From: Brevibacillus humidisoli
GTDB lineage: Bacteria; Bacillota; Bacilli; Brevibacillales; Brevibacillaceae
Length of the DNA: 64,000 nt
NCBI RefSeq assembly: GCF_020923435.1
Contig: NZ_CP087263.1
Span: 4,560,001 to 4,624,000 of the forward strand
Direction of reading: 5' to 3'
Positions 33,872-41,902 of this stretch are shown piece after piece. Below the pieces are notes generated by a model. The model made no database searches. It was given only the letters and a program-made list of their open reading frames with translations, and was not told the origin of the DNA. Made by a program: the position numbers and the translations under genes. Every line of letters starts with the position of its first letter. Position 1 is the first letter of the stretch.

Positions 33872-33924
33872 AAAAAAGAGAAGCGCCAGGAAGCCGATCA
33901 GAGCTTCCTTTGGCGTTCTCTTCT
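33872..33924 (-). terminator. Terminator of the nitroreductase gene
   Basis: Read on the minus strand, AGAGAACGCCA and TGGCGCTTCTCT pair with an inner GGAAGC/GCTTCC stem and are followed by six T. It begins within a few bases of the nitroreductase stop. Confidence 0.85.
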
Positions 33925-33928
33925 ACGA

Positions 33929-34531
33929 TCATTTATATACTTTTACACGGTCTTGCAGCGGCTGGAATTCTTTTTCGCCAGGTTCCGCAGTCGGTTTGCC
34001 GAATGGCAGTTGGGCGATCAGTTGCCAACTATCGGGAATGTTCCACTCTTTTTTCACCTGGTCGTCGATCAGTGGGTTGTAGTGCTGCAGCGATGCACCG
34101 AAGCCTTCTAGCTCCAGTCCGGTCCAGATCACGTACTGCAGCATTCCAGATGACTGATGAGACCAGATCGGAAAGTTATCTTTATACAGCGGCAGTTTCT
34201 GCTGAAGGCCTTCCACCACGCTGTTGTCTTCGAAAAAGAGTACGGTACCGTATCCGCTGCGGAATCCTGCCATCCGCTGAGCGGTGGAAGCAAACTGCTC
34301 ATCATCCTTAATGATGCCGCGCAGCGTTTCTTTGGTGATATCCCACAATTTGTCGTGCTGTTCGCCCAACAGGAGGACGACTCTCGCGCTTTGTGAATTG
34401 AATGAGGAAGGGGTGTGCTTTACGGCATCCTCAACAATCTCGCGGATGCGTTCATCTGACACGACCGCTTCTTTGCTAATGCCGTAATACGTACGTCTCT
34501 GTTTGACAGCAGAAAAGAAATCTTTTGACAT
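33929..34531 (-). CDS. Nitroreductase-family NAD(P)H-dependent flavoenzyme
   Basis: FMN enzyme reducing nitro compounds or quinones, acting as a dimer in the cytoplasm. Start at ATG 34531 (MSKDFFSAVKQRRTYYGISKE), 200 aa, matching the YodC/MhqN group in length. The FMN-phosphate binding RRTYYGI replaces the more common RRSIR; SSFNSQSARVVLLLGEQHDKLW, QSSGMLQYVIWTGLELEGFGASLQHYNPLID and the C-terminal QLPFGKPTAEPGEKEFQPLQDRVKVY are typical. A strong promoter with direct repeats lies upstream; in B. subtilis similar enzymes are controlled by HxlR-type thiol sensors (YodB, HypR), so quinone or disulfide stress control is plausible. Confidence 0.9.
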   Translation of the reverse strand: MSKDFFSAVKQRRTYYGISKEAVVSDERIREIVEDAVKHTPSSFNSQSARVVLLLGEQHDKLWDITKETLRGIIKDDEQFASTAQRMAGFRSGYGTVLFFEDNSVVEGLQQKLPLYKDNFPIWSHQSSGMLQYVIWTGLELEGFGASLQHYNPLIDDQVKKEWNIPDSWQLIAQLPFGKPTAEPGEKEFQPLQDRVKVYK

Positions 34532-34647
34532 CTCTCCATAACCTCCCAAGGATTTATGTACAAATCAGTAGACTGATTTGCTCACAGGTAGTCACAATAT
34601 GTGGCAAGGCCCAAAAGAATAACTGCACAGTATATTTAATTACCTAT

Positions 34648-34684
34648 AGTAAGTAAGTATATTTTAGTAAGTAAATGGTGTCAA
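34648..34684 (-). promoter_or_regulatory. Nitroreductase promoter with direct-repeat operator
   Basis: Minus-strand TTGACA (34684-34679) and TATACT (34661-34656) are exactly 17 bases apart. Two copies of TAGTAAGTAA (34648 and 34665, period 17) cover the spacer and -10, forming AGTA/TACT-rich sites like those bound by YodB/HypR-type regulators. Confidence 0.6.
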
Positions 34685-34876
34685 TAGTCTCTTTTAGGTG
34701 AAGTGTCTTTACGGTGCGGGACATGTGACAGTTGATGAGGGAAAGGGGAGCAACGATCACCTCCCATCATCTTTGTCTATTTTTTGAAGAAAAATTGAAC
34801 AAATCGTAAACATTTCTGCGTTTGTGTGCTATACTTTTCGTATGAAAACACTTACAAGGAAATGGGAGTGTTTCCG

Positions 34877-35143
34877 ATGACGACGAAAACGGCAACATAT
34901 GATCATCATAAAGCGCCTGCCGGGCGAGATGTGAAACGTCTGGTGAGGATCATGACAGCAGCGGCTTGGATAGCGCTGTTGATCGGCTTGTTCCTCAGTC
35001 TGTTCAATCTCCATCATTTCAGCGACCAGAACCACTCTCTGATGGTTGGGATCGGATTTATGGTGGGCAGTGTACATATTTACGTCATACGCACTGCGAT
35101 CCATCTGGTTCACAAACGGGCTGAGGAGATGGAGCAATCCTAA
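34877..35143 (+). CDS. Small two-helix membrane protein of unknown function (88 aa)
   Basis: Not recognised. Start chosen at ATG 34877 behind GGGAGTG (the frame is open to 34826). A polar His/Lys-rich N-terminus (MTTKTATYDHHKAPAGRDVKRLVR) is followed by two membrane helices, ~25-44 (IMTAAAWIALLIGLFLSLFNL) and ~55-75 (LMVGIGFMVGSVHIYVIRTAIHL), and a charged tail (KRAEEMEQS). An extended -10 (TGcTATACT, 34827-34835) lies upstream and a strong terminator downstream, so it is monocistronic. The neighbouring qox operon starts 250 bases later; any link to respiration is only positional. Confidence 0.7.
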   Translation: MTTKTATYDHHKAPAGRDVKRLVRIMTAAAWIALLIGLFLSLFNLHHFSDQNHSLMVGIGFMVGSVHIYVIRTAIHLVHKRAEEMEQS

Positions 35144-35176
35144 CATCCCGCATTCTGGTCTGTTTGCCAATCGCAC

Positions 35177-35213
35177 AACCCCCCCTTCAAGCATGTCTTG
35201 AAGGGGGGTTTTG
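35177..35213 (+). terminator. Terminator before the qox operon
   Basis: AACCCCCCTTCAAG and CTTGAAGGGGGGTTTT form a perfect 12-14 bp stem with a CATGT loop and a T run. Confidence 0.93.
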
Positions 35214-35393
35214 CCGTTTATTGGCTCATTTGCGTCAGTTTCGTGAAGAAATGGTTGACAAATTGAGGCGATCTGTTGACGTATTTGTTAACAGGGGAGC
35301 AGCGCGCGTGCCAATCCGTTATCGTAGAGGTAGAGGTGACAACACGCTTTACGATTACCGTAATGGATGGGACTACCGAGGGAGTGGAGTGTA

Positions 35394-36356
35394 ATGAAAT
35401 CGCGGAAAAAAGTGCGCCGCTTCATTGTACCATTGTTGTTCGTTTCGATACTGGTGCTGCTGTCGGGATGTAGTGAAAGCATCCGCGTCTTGGACCCGAA
35501 AGGGCCTATCGGGGAAAGCCAGAAGGATCTGATTCTGATCTCATCCCTTTTGTGCGCGATCATTCTGGTACCGGTGCTGGCCTTGACAGCGTTCATCGTC
35601 TACCGATACCGGGACAAACCGGGCAACAAGGCTGCTTACAAGCCCAATTGGTCTCACAGCACCTTGATGGAAACCATTTGGTGGGGCATCCCGGTGGTGA
35701 TCATCACCATACTGGCGATCGTCACGGTAAAAGGGACGTACGATCTGGAGCCCTCCAAGCCATTGGATTCAGAGAAAAAGCCGTTGGTCATTCAGGCGAC
35801 CTCGCTCGACTGGAAATGGCTCTTTAAATATCCGGAGCAGGGGATTGCTACGGTAAACTACATCGAGATCCCAGAGGATGTTCCGATCCGTTTTGAACTA
35901 ACCTCAGACGCGCCGATGAATTCGTTCTGGATACCGGAGTTGGGCGGACAGATGTACACCATGTCAGGAATGGCGATGAAGCTTCATCTGCAGGCAGATG
36001 AGCCAGGAGAGTACTATGGTTCCGGAGCCAACTTCAGCGGCGAGCATTTCGCCGATATGAAGTTCACGGTGCGGGCCACCTCGGAAGCGGAATTCAACAA
36101 ATGGGTGGAATCCGTGAAGCAGACCTCTCCTGCGTTGACAGAGGAGGGCTATCAGCAGCTAGCCAAGCCGGGAAAAGCGGATGTCCAGTATTTCTCTTCT
36201 TTTCCGGAAGGTCTTTTTGAGCGCATTGTGACCAAGTACGTGGTAGAAGGTGACGAAGGGCATGCCGGTCATAGACAGATGACCACAGAAGAGTCCCCGT
36301 CATCGGAACCGGAGCAACCAAAGTCTGACATGTCTCACGAACATGCCGGTCACTAA
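35394..36356 (+). CDS. qoxA: Menaquinol oxidase (cytochrome aa3-600 type) subunit II
   Basis: Outer-face subunit of the proton-pumping quinol oxidase. Start at ATG 35394 behind GGGAGTGGAG, 320 aa. Lipoprotein signal (FVSILVLLSGC), two membrane helices (~45-70 and 88-110; ETIWWGIPVVIITILAIVTVKGTYDL), then a cupredoxin domain. The CuA ligand cysteines of cytochrome c oxidase are absent, the mark of a quinol oxidase. MNSFWIPELGGQMYTMSGMAMKLHLQADEPGEYYGSGANFSGEHFADMKF is close to B. subtilis QoxA. The C-terminus carries an extra His-rich tail (GHAGHRQM...SHEHAGH). First gene of qoxABCD. Confidence 0.95.
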   Translation: MKSRKKVRRFIVPLLFVSILVLLSGCSESIRVLDPKGPIGESQKDLILISSLLCAIILVPVLALTAFIVYRYRDKPGNKAAYKPNWSHSTLMETIWWGIPVVIITILAIVTVKGTYDLEPSKPLDSEKKPLVIQATSLDWKWLFKYPEQGIATVNYIEIPEDVPIRFELTSDAPMNSFWIPELGGQMYTMSGMAMKLHLQADEPGEYYGSGANFSGEHFADMKFTVRATSEAEFNKWVESVKQTSPALTEEGYQQLAKPGKADVQYFSSFPEGLFERIVTKYVVEGDEGHAGHRQMTTEESPSSEPEQPKSDMSHEHAGH

Positions 36357-36373
36357 CAAAAGGAGGCCCCAAC

Positions 36374-38347
36374 ATGCTGGATAGTATAAAAGATTTCGCA
36401 TCCGAGTTTTTTGTTACGGGCGACCCGCTTATTCTCGGGGCACAAGTCAGTATTGCCATTGCGATGGTGGCCATTCTGTTTGTCCTCTCCTATTTTAAAA
36501 AGTGGGGTTGGCTGTGGCGCGAGTGGTTGACGACCGTGGATCACAAGAAGATCGGGATCATGTACATCATCTGCTCGATCTTGATGCTGTTTAGGGGCGG
36601 CGTCGACGCTCTGTTGATGAGACTGCAGTTGGCGATGCCCGAGATGCAATTCCTCGAGGCGGAGCATTATAACCAAATCTTTACCACACACGGCGTGATC
36701 ATGATTCTGTTCATGGCGATGCCGCTCATGTTCGGCTTGTTCAACATCGTCGTGCCGCTTCAGATCGGGGCGCGGGACGTGGCGTATCCTTTCTTGAACG
36801 CGTTAAGTTTTTGGCTGTTCTTCTGGGGGGCGATGCTGTTCAACGTCTCCTTCGTCATCGGCGGTTCGCCGGATGCCGGTTGGCTTGCTTATCCACCGCT
36901 GTCCGGACTCACCCATAGTCCAGGGGTGGGACAGAACTTCTACATCTGGGGGATTCAGATCTCCGGGATCGGGAGTTTGGCGACAGGGATCAACTTTATC
37001 GTTACGATCTTAAAAATGCGGGCGCCAGGAATGACGCTGATGAAAATGCCGATGTTTACCTGGTCTGTCTTTTCCAGCTGCATCATCATCATCTTTGCGT
37101 TTCCGATCTTGACGGTGACCCTGGCTCTGCTGTTCCTCGACCGTTTTCTGGGGACCCACTTTTTCACGCTGGATGCCGGCGGAAACCCGATGATGTATAT
37201 CAACCTGATCTGGATGTGGGGGCACCCTGAGGTCTATATCGTTGTGCTTCCGGCATTCGGTATCTTTTCAGAGATTGCGGCAACGTTCTCCAAAAAGAAA
37301 TTGTTCGGCTATAAATCGATGGTTTTTGCCATGATTTCAATCAGTGTCTTTTCCTTCTTCACCTGGGCCCACCATTTCTTCACGATGGGCTCTGGCGCCG
37401 ACGTCAACGCCTTCTTCGCGGTGACGACGATGGCAATCGCCATCCCGACCGGGGTGAAGGTGTTCAACTGGCTGTTTACGATGTTCCGCGGCAGGATTAC
37501 CTTTACCACACCGATGATGTGGATGATCGCCTTTATTCCCTGCTTCGTCATAGGGGGCATGACCGGGGTGTTGCTGTCTGTAGCGCCGGCTGACTTCCAA
37601 TTCCATAACAGCTATTTTCTGATCGCTCACTTCCATCAGGTGCTGATCGGCGGTGTGGCCTTCGGGTACTTTGCGGGCTTGTATTACTGGTGGCCCAAAA
37701 TGTTTGGGTTCAAGCTGAATGAGCATTTGGGCAAATGGGCCTTCTGGTTTTGGAACATCGGCTTCTATGTCTGCTTTATGCCGCAGTACGTCCTGGGACT
37801 TGACGGAATGACCCGCCGGATGTACACCTATGACTTCGACATGGGCTGGGGACCGCTCAACCTGGTTTCTACCATCGGCGGATTTATGATGGGGATTGGC
37901 TTCATCTTTCAGGTGTGGCAGATTGCCTACAGCATCAAGAAGAATCAGAAGGATGTCACAGGCGATCCGTGGAATGGGCGGACGCTGGAGTGGTCGATTC
38001 CTTCTCCGGCTCCCCTCTACAACTTTGCTACGCTGCCACAGGTAGAGGCGGTAGACGATTGGTGGGAGAAAAAGCAGAAACGGGAACAAGGCATCGCTCC
38101 GCCTCCCGCCCCGCCGTTGGAACCGATTCATATGCCGAAAAACTCAGGGATTCCGTTTATCAAATCGCTGCTGTGGTTCTTTGTCGGATTTGGGTTCGTA
38201 TGGGGCTGGCTGTGGATGGCGATTCCGGCTCTGATCGGTGTCGGGATCTGTATGTTGGTTCGTCAGTTCTCCTACGACACGGACTACTACATTCCAGTCA
38301 GTGAGGTTCAAAAAGCGGAAGCGCAAGCAAGGGGGGCGGCACTGTGA
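36374..38347 (+). CDS. qoxB: Menaquinol oxidase subunit I
   Basis: Catalytic subunit with heme a, heme a3 and CuB. 657 aa, about 14-15 membrane helices. Heme/copper ligands are recognisable: THGVIMILFMAMP (low-spin heme His), MWGHPEVYIVVLPAFG (CuB His and the cross-linked Tyr), TWAHHFF (two CuB His), and IAHFHQVLIGG (the two axial His of the hemes). The N-terminal extension and the C-terminal cytoplasmic segment (WWEKKQKREQGIAPPPAPPLEPIHMPKNSG) are typical for QoxB. AAAAGGAGG precedes the ATG, and it overlaps qoxC by one base. Confidence 0.97.
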   Translation: MLDSIKDFASEFFVTGDPLILGAQVSIAIAMVAILFVLSYFKKWGWLWREWLTTVDHKKIGIMYIICSILMLFRGGVDALLMRLQLAMPEMQFLEAEHYNQIFTTHGVIMILFMAMPLMFGLFNIVVPLQIGARDVAYPFLNALSFWLFFWGAMLFNVSFVIGGSPDAGWLAYPPLSGLTHSPGVGQNFYIWGIQISGIGSLATGINFIVTILKMRAPGMTLMKMPMFTWSVFSSCIIIIFAFPILTVTLALLFLDRFLGTHFFTLDAGGNPMMYINLIWMWGHPEVYIVVLPAFGIFSEIAATFSKKKLFGYKSMVFAMISISVFSFFTWAHHFFTMGSGADVNAFFAVTTMAIAIPTGVKVFNWLFTMFRGRITFTTPMMWMIAFIPCFVIGGMTGVLLSVAPADFQFHNSYFLIAHFHQVLIGGVAFGYFAGLYYWWPKMFGFKLNEHLGKWAFWFWNIGFYVCFMPQYVLGLDGMTRRMYTYDFDMGWGPLNLVSTIGGFMMGIGFIFQVWQIAYSIKKNQKDVTGDPWNGRTLEWSIPSPAPLYNFATLPQVEAVDDWWEKKQKREQGIAPPPAPPLEPIHMPKNSGIPFIKSLLWFFVGFGFVWGWLWMAIPALIGVGICMLVRQFSYDTDYYIPVSEVQKAEAQARGAAL

Positions 38348-38967
38348 TGGCTCATGCAACAGCAACTGCGCATACCGGAGAGCATGCACATGGTCATGAT
38401 CACGAACATGAGCATGAATCGATGAAAACCTTTGGCTTTTGGCTGTTTTTGATTACGGACTGCATATTGTTTGGTACATTGTTCGCCACGTACGTTGTCC
38501 TGCGGGGCAACACCAGTGGCGGACCGACTCCGGCAGAATTGTTTGAAATGCCGGGGATCATCGCCGAGACGTTTATCCTCTTGACCAGCTCCTTTACCAG
38601 TGGACTTGCGGTGCTGGCGATGAATCGGGGCAGGAAAAACCAGCTGATTGGTTGGCTGGCGGTGACGGCGCTGCTCGGCGCTGCCTTTATTGCGCTAGAG
38701 ATGCTCGAGTTCGTCAACATGGTGCATGAGGGAGCGACGATTGCGACGAGCGCGTTCCTATCCAGCTTCTTTGTACTGGTGGGCACTCACGGCCTGCACG
38801 TCTCCCTGGGTCTGATCTGGATGATCGGTCTGATGCTGCAGCTGCGCAAACGCGGCATTACACCTGTCACAAAGCGCAAAGTGGACGTAATCTGCTTATA
38901 CTGGCACTTTTTGGACGTCGTCTGGATCTTCGTGTTTACGGTCGTTTATTTAATGGGGGTGATGTGA
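38347..38967 (+). CDS. qoxC: Menaquinol oxidase subunit III
   Basis: 206-aa, five-helix subunit III that stabilises subunit I and oxygen access. Start ATG 38347 shares its A with the qoxB stop (TGATG). The core begins SMKTFGFWLFLITDCILFGTLFATYVVLRG and includes the conserved Glu in LEMLEFVNMVHEG and HGLHVSLGLIWM, ending with CLYWHFLDVVWIFVFTVVYLMGVM. Before this core stands an unusual His-rich stretch (residues 2-24, AHTGEHAHGHDHEHEHE), which standard QoxC proteins lack or have much shorter. Confidence 0.96.
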   Translation: MAHATATAHTGEHAHGHDHEHEHESMKTFGFWLFLITDCILFGTLFATYVVLRGNTSGGPTPAELFEMPGIIAETFILLTSSFTSGLAVLAMNRGRKNQLIGWLAVTALLGAAFIALEMLEFVNMVHEGATIATSAFLSSFFVLVGTHGLHVSLGLIWMIGLMLQLRKRGITPVTKRKVDVICLYWHFLDVVWIFVFTVVYLMGVM

Positions 38968-38968
38968 G

Positions 38969-39298
38969 ATGGGCCAGACAAAAGCTGCTTCCGACCATGA
39001 ACATAAGGGTCATGGCTCCTTTACGGCTTATGTAGTCGGCTTCTTGCTCTCGATCGTGTTGACGATTATCCCTCTGGTTGTCGTCTTAAACGACATGCTC
39101 CACCGAACCGGAACCATCGTGCTGATCCTGGCTGCGGCCGTACTACAGTTCGCCGTCCAGTTGGTTTTCTTCATGCATTTGAAGGAAGGCGAGAACGCCA
39201 AGTGGAACATCATGGCTCTAATCTTGGGATTGATCATTTTGCTGACCATTGTCGCCGGATCGATCTGGATCATGACTTACAATGCGGTGGCTCACTAA
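38969..39298 (+). CDS. qoxD: Menaquinol oxidase subunit IV
   Basis: 109-aa, three-helix subunit IV (TAYVVGFLLSIVLTIIPLVVVL, IVLILAAAVLQFAVQLVFFMHL, IMALILGLIILLTIVAGSIWIMTYN). The FFMHLKEG motif is characteristic of the CyoD/QoxD family. It begins one base after the qoxC stop and its N-terminus is again His-rich (SDHEHKGHG). Last gene of the operon, followed by a strong terminator. Confidence 0.95.
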   Translation: MGQTKAASDHEHKGHGSFTAYVVGFLLSIVLTIIPLVVVLNDMLHRTGTIVLILAAAVLQFAVQLVFFMHLKEGENAKWNIMALILGLIILLTIVAGSIWIMTYNAVAH

Positions 39299-39348
39299 CA
39301 CGTAATCCGCTGGAACGCACGATAAATCCGCTTCTACGCTTCTATCTG

Positions 39349-39396
39349 AAAAGACTCTTGCATGTGTAGCCACACACATGTAAGAGTCTTTTTGTA
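39349..39396 (+). terminator. Terminator of the qox operon
   Basis: AAAAGACTCTTgCATGTGT and ACACATGtAAGAGTCTTTTT form a long stem with an AGCCAC loop and T5. Confidence 0.93.
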
Positions 39397-39652
39397 AGCG
39401 CACGAGCCGAGCGAACCTGTTTTTCGCTTTCGCCCCCCACTATGCTCGTCCGAAGCAAAGAACCGACATGGGTAAGTCCAAAGTTCACTTTTCTCCTGCC
39501 TTTTTTTCTCATGATAATGTTTTAGAGCCAGTTTCGAGTTGTCTGTTGCCGCTGCTTGTCCAGCAGGAAAAAACGATAGGCAGCCGCCATGTGGTGTAAT
39601 ATAGTGGATTTAGAAAGATAGGGAAGCAGCAAGGCACGAAGGAGGAGATTCG

Positions 39653-40111
39653 ATGGAGAAAAGACACGCCGTCCTGTTCCAACAATTGGAGGATTACCGG
39701 CACGGAACACTGCGGCTGGTTGCCGATGTTACCGAGGAGATGGCTGATGTCGTGCCTGCCGGGTTTTCCAACAATATTCGCTGGAACTTAGGCCATATCT
39801 ATCTAGATCAATATCTCTGGATTCAGCACTTGACCAAAGAACCGATCCAACTGCCCGACGGTTATCTCACCTGGTTTAACTACGGCACCAAACCGGCGGA
39901 TTGGCAGGGAAGCGTGCCGTCCCTAGACACGCTGCGGGAACTCTTAGGCGGACAGATCGGATGGATTCGGCAGCAGTATGGTGATCGGCTGGAAGAGGAG
40001 TTCCCGGCGACGGAATCGGGCATGCATACGATCGCGCAGGTATTGGTTCGCACGATTTACCATGAGGCCCTGCATGCGGGAGCGATTCTGTCCATTCGGC
40101 GCATGCTGTAG
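39653..40111 (+). CDS. DinB-family protein (putative metal-dependent)
   Basis: A four-helix-bundle protein of the DinB/YfiT type, thought to bind a metal through three histidines; some members are thiol S-transferases but the role here is unknown. 152 aa. The likely ligands are His in NIRWNLGHIYLDQYLW near 48 and HEALHAG near 135-140 (two His). AAGGAGGAG stands seven bases before the ATG, a strong ribosome site. Monocistronic, with a hairpin terminator 30 bases after the stop shared with the opposing catalase remnant. Confidence 0.88.
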   Translation: MEKRHAVLFQQLEDYRHGTLRLVADVTEEMADVVPAGFSNNIRWNLGHIYLDQYLWIQHLTKEPIQLPDGYLTWFNYGTKPADWQGSVPSLDTLRELLGGQIGWIRQQYGDRLEEEFPATESGMHTIAQVLVRTIYHEALHAGAILSIRRML

Positions 40112-40140
40112 CACAAATACCGCTCTCCATACAATGAAGT

Positions 40141-40177
40141 GAGGGAAGCTGAGCAATGAGCTTCCCTCGCCTCTTTT
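40141..40177 (+). terminator. Terminator after dinB gene
   Basis: GAGGGAAGCT and AGCTTCCCTC form a 10-bp stem around GAGCAATG and are followed by GCCTCTTTT. The opposing catalase remnant ends just beyond it. Confidence 0.75.
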
Positions 40178-40184
40178 GCCTCAC

Positions 40185-41587
40185 TCAATATGGCTCTGCT
40201 TCATGTCCCATCTTAACGGCTTGCTTAACAGCCATGTCAGCAGCAGGGTAACCCGTATGATCTTTTAACTGGTCACGAATGTTTGCCAGACCGTCGGCTA
40301 CACGTTTGCCGTATTCCGGGTCTGCATTGGTGAAGTACTATTCCATCTGTCCGTCCCGCTGATTGGTTGCTACGTGTTTCTTCGGCGCATTAACCGGAAG
40401 CTGCAGATAGTTGGTGCCGACCCGGTAGCGCTGGGTGTCCGAGTAGGAAAACGTTCGGCCCTGCAGCAGCTTGTCGTCGGAGAAATCGAGGCCATCTACC
40501 AGCACACCCGTGCCGAACGCAGCTTGTTCCACCTCAGCGAAATAGTTCTCCGGATTTTTGTTCAGTACCATTTTTCCGACTGGCAGGAACGGGAAGCGGT
40601 CTGTCGGCCAAAGTTTGGTCGGGTCGAGTGGATCGAAATCCAGTTCCGGGTGTTCATCGTCACTCATGATCTGCACACAAAGCTCCCACTCTGGATAGTC
40701 GCCCCGCTCGATCGCTTCATAGAGGTCCTGTGTCGCATGGTTAAAGTTCTTGGCCTGGATCATCTCTGCTTCTCTCTGCGTCAGGTTTTTGATTCTTGTT
40801 TTACCGGTTCCCAGTGATACTTGACAAGTACCGCTTGTCCCTCTTGATTCACCCATTTGTAGGTATTTACACCGGAACCCTGCATTTGGCGGTAGTTGGC
40901 CGGAATCCCCCAGGGAGAATATACAAACGTGATCATGTGCGTAGCTTCTGGGCTTTGGGAAACGAAATCAAAGATTCGCTCCGGATCTTGGATATTGGTT
41001 ACCGGATCTGGCTTGAAGGCGTGGATCAGATCAGGGAACTTCAGCGGATCACGGATGAAGAAGATTTTTAGGTTGTTGCCAACCAGATCCCAGTTGCCCT
41101 CTTCCGTATAAAATTTGACCGCGAATCCGCGTGGATCACGGAGGGTCTCGGGCGAATGAATCCCGTGAATTACCGTGGAGAAACGGACAAGCACAGGCGT
41201 CTGTTTTCCGGCTTCTTGGAATAGTTTTGCCCTGGTATACTTGGAGATTGGTTCGTCTCCTACTTTTCCGTATGCTTCAAAATAGCCATCGGCACCCGCT
41301 CCTCGGGCATGAACGACGCGTTCCGGAATTCGCTCCCGGTCAAAGTGGGTGATTTTCTCTAAAAAATGGTAATTCTCCAGTGTGATGGGGCCTCTATTGC
41401 CAACGGTTCGCACATTCTGGTTATCCGATATAGGATGTCCCTGCCGATTGGTGAGGGTATCGGTTGTCTCGCCTTCTCCAGTGCGGTTATCAAGCGAGCT
41501 GCCGACGTCTTCCACAGCGGTGCCGTATGTGTCATGGCTGGTGGGCTGGTCCATTTCATCTCCTCCTGCTTGTATGGTTTGATTCAT
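40185..41587 (-). pseudogene. Monofunctional heme catalase, inactivated
   Basis: Would decompose hydrogen peroxide. The N-terminal 260 codons look normal: distal His in [23 protein letters not shown], heme-pocket Asn region [26 protein letters not shown]. After [10 protein letters not shown] a frameshift (~40800) is needed to reach [43 protein letters not shown]. The proximal heme ligand Tyr is present in [14 protein letters not shown]. At NQRDGQME an in-frame TAG (40338-40340) follows and the sequence resumes with YFTNADPEYGKRVADGL to a natural end at 40185. Small-subunit catalases have roughly 70-80 residues between these two points, so a deletion coincides with the stop. Three lesions make it a pseudogene unless assembly errors are involved. 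Confidence 0.88.
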
Positions 41588-41902
41588 GCCTATGATTACC
41601 AGTGAGGTTTAGGAGTATTCGTTTGTGGAATGTGGCGTACAATCCGCTTGTCACAATGCATCTGTATGCGCGCATCGATGGAGGAGATCTCCTCTTCTGC
41701 TGCTTCGTTAGCGGCAATGGCGGAGGAACTGCAGCCAGTGGTTTCGCGGTTCAAGGTATGACCCAAAAAGGATGGCTTGCAAAACCCAAAAAATTTATGT
41801 AGCCAGAAGACAGTTTCTTCTGTATAATGGGTACTTGTGTTCTACGGCCCCGGCTTTCTTGCAAGAAGAAAGTCAAACATCAAATAGAAAAGAGGTTCAT
41901 CA
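41588..41902 (+). other. Intergenic region between catalase remnant and SulP gene
   Basis: About 315 bases without a supported gene. A TATAAT hexamer at 41823-41828 lacks a matching -35. CTTTCTT-GCA-AGAAGAAAG (around 41858-41876) could form a small hairpin just before the SulP start. Confidence 0.4.

Noticed and set aside
35394-36356. Cytochrome c oxidase subunit II (CtaC)
   Set aside because: The CuA cysteine ligands and a heme c domain are absent, and the sequence follows QoxA; the operon order is that of a quinol oxidase.
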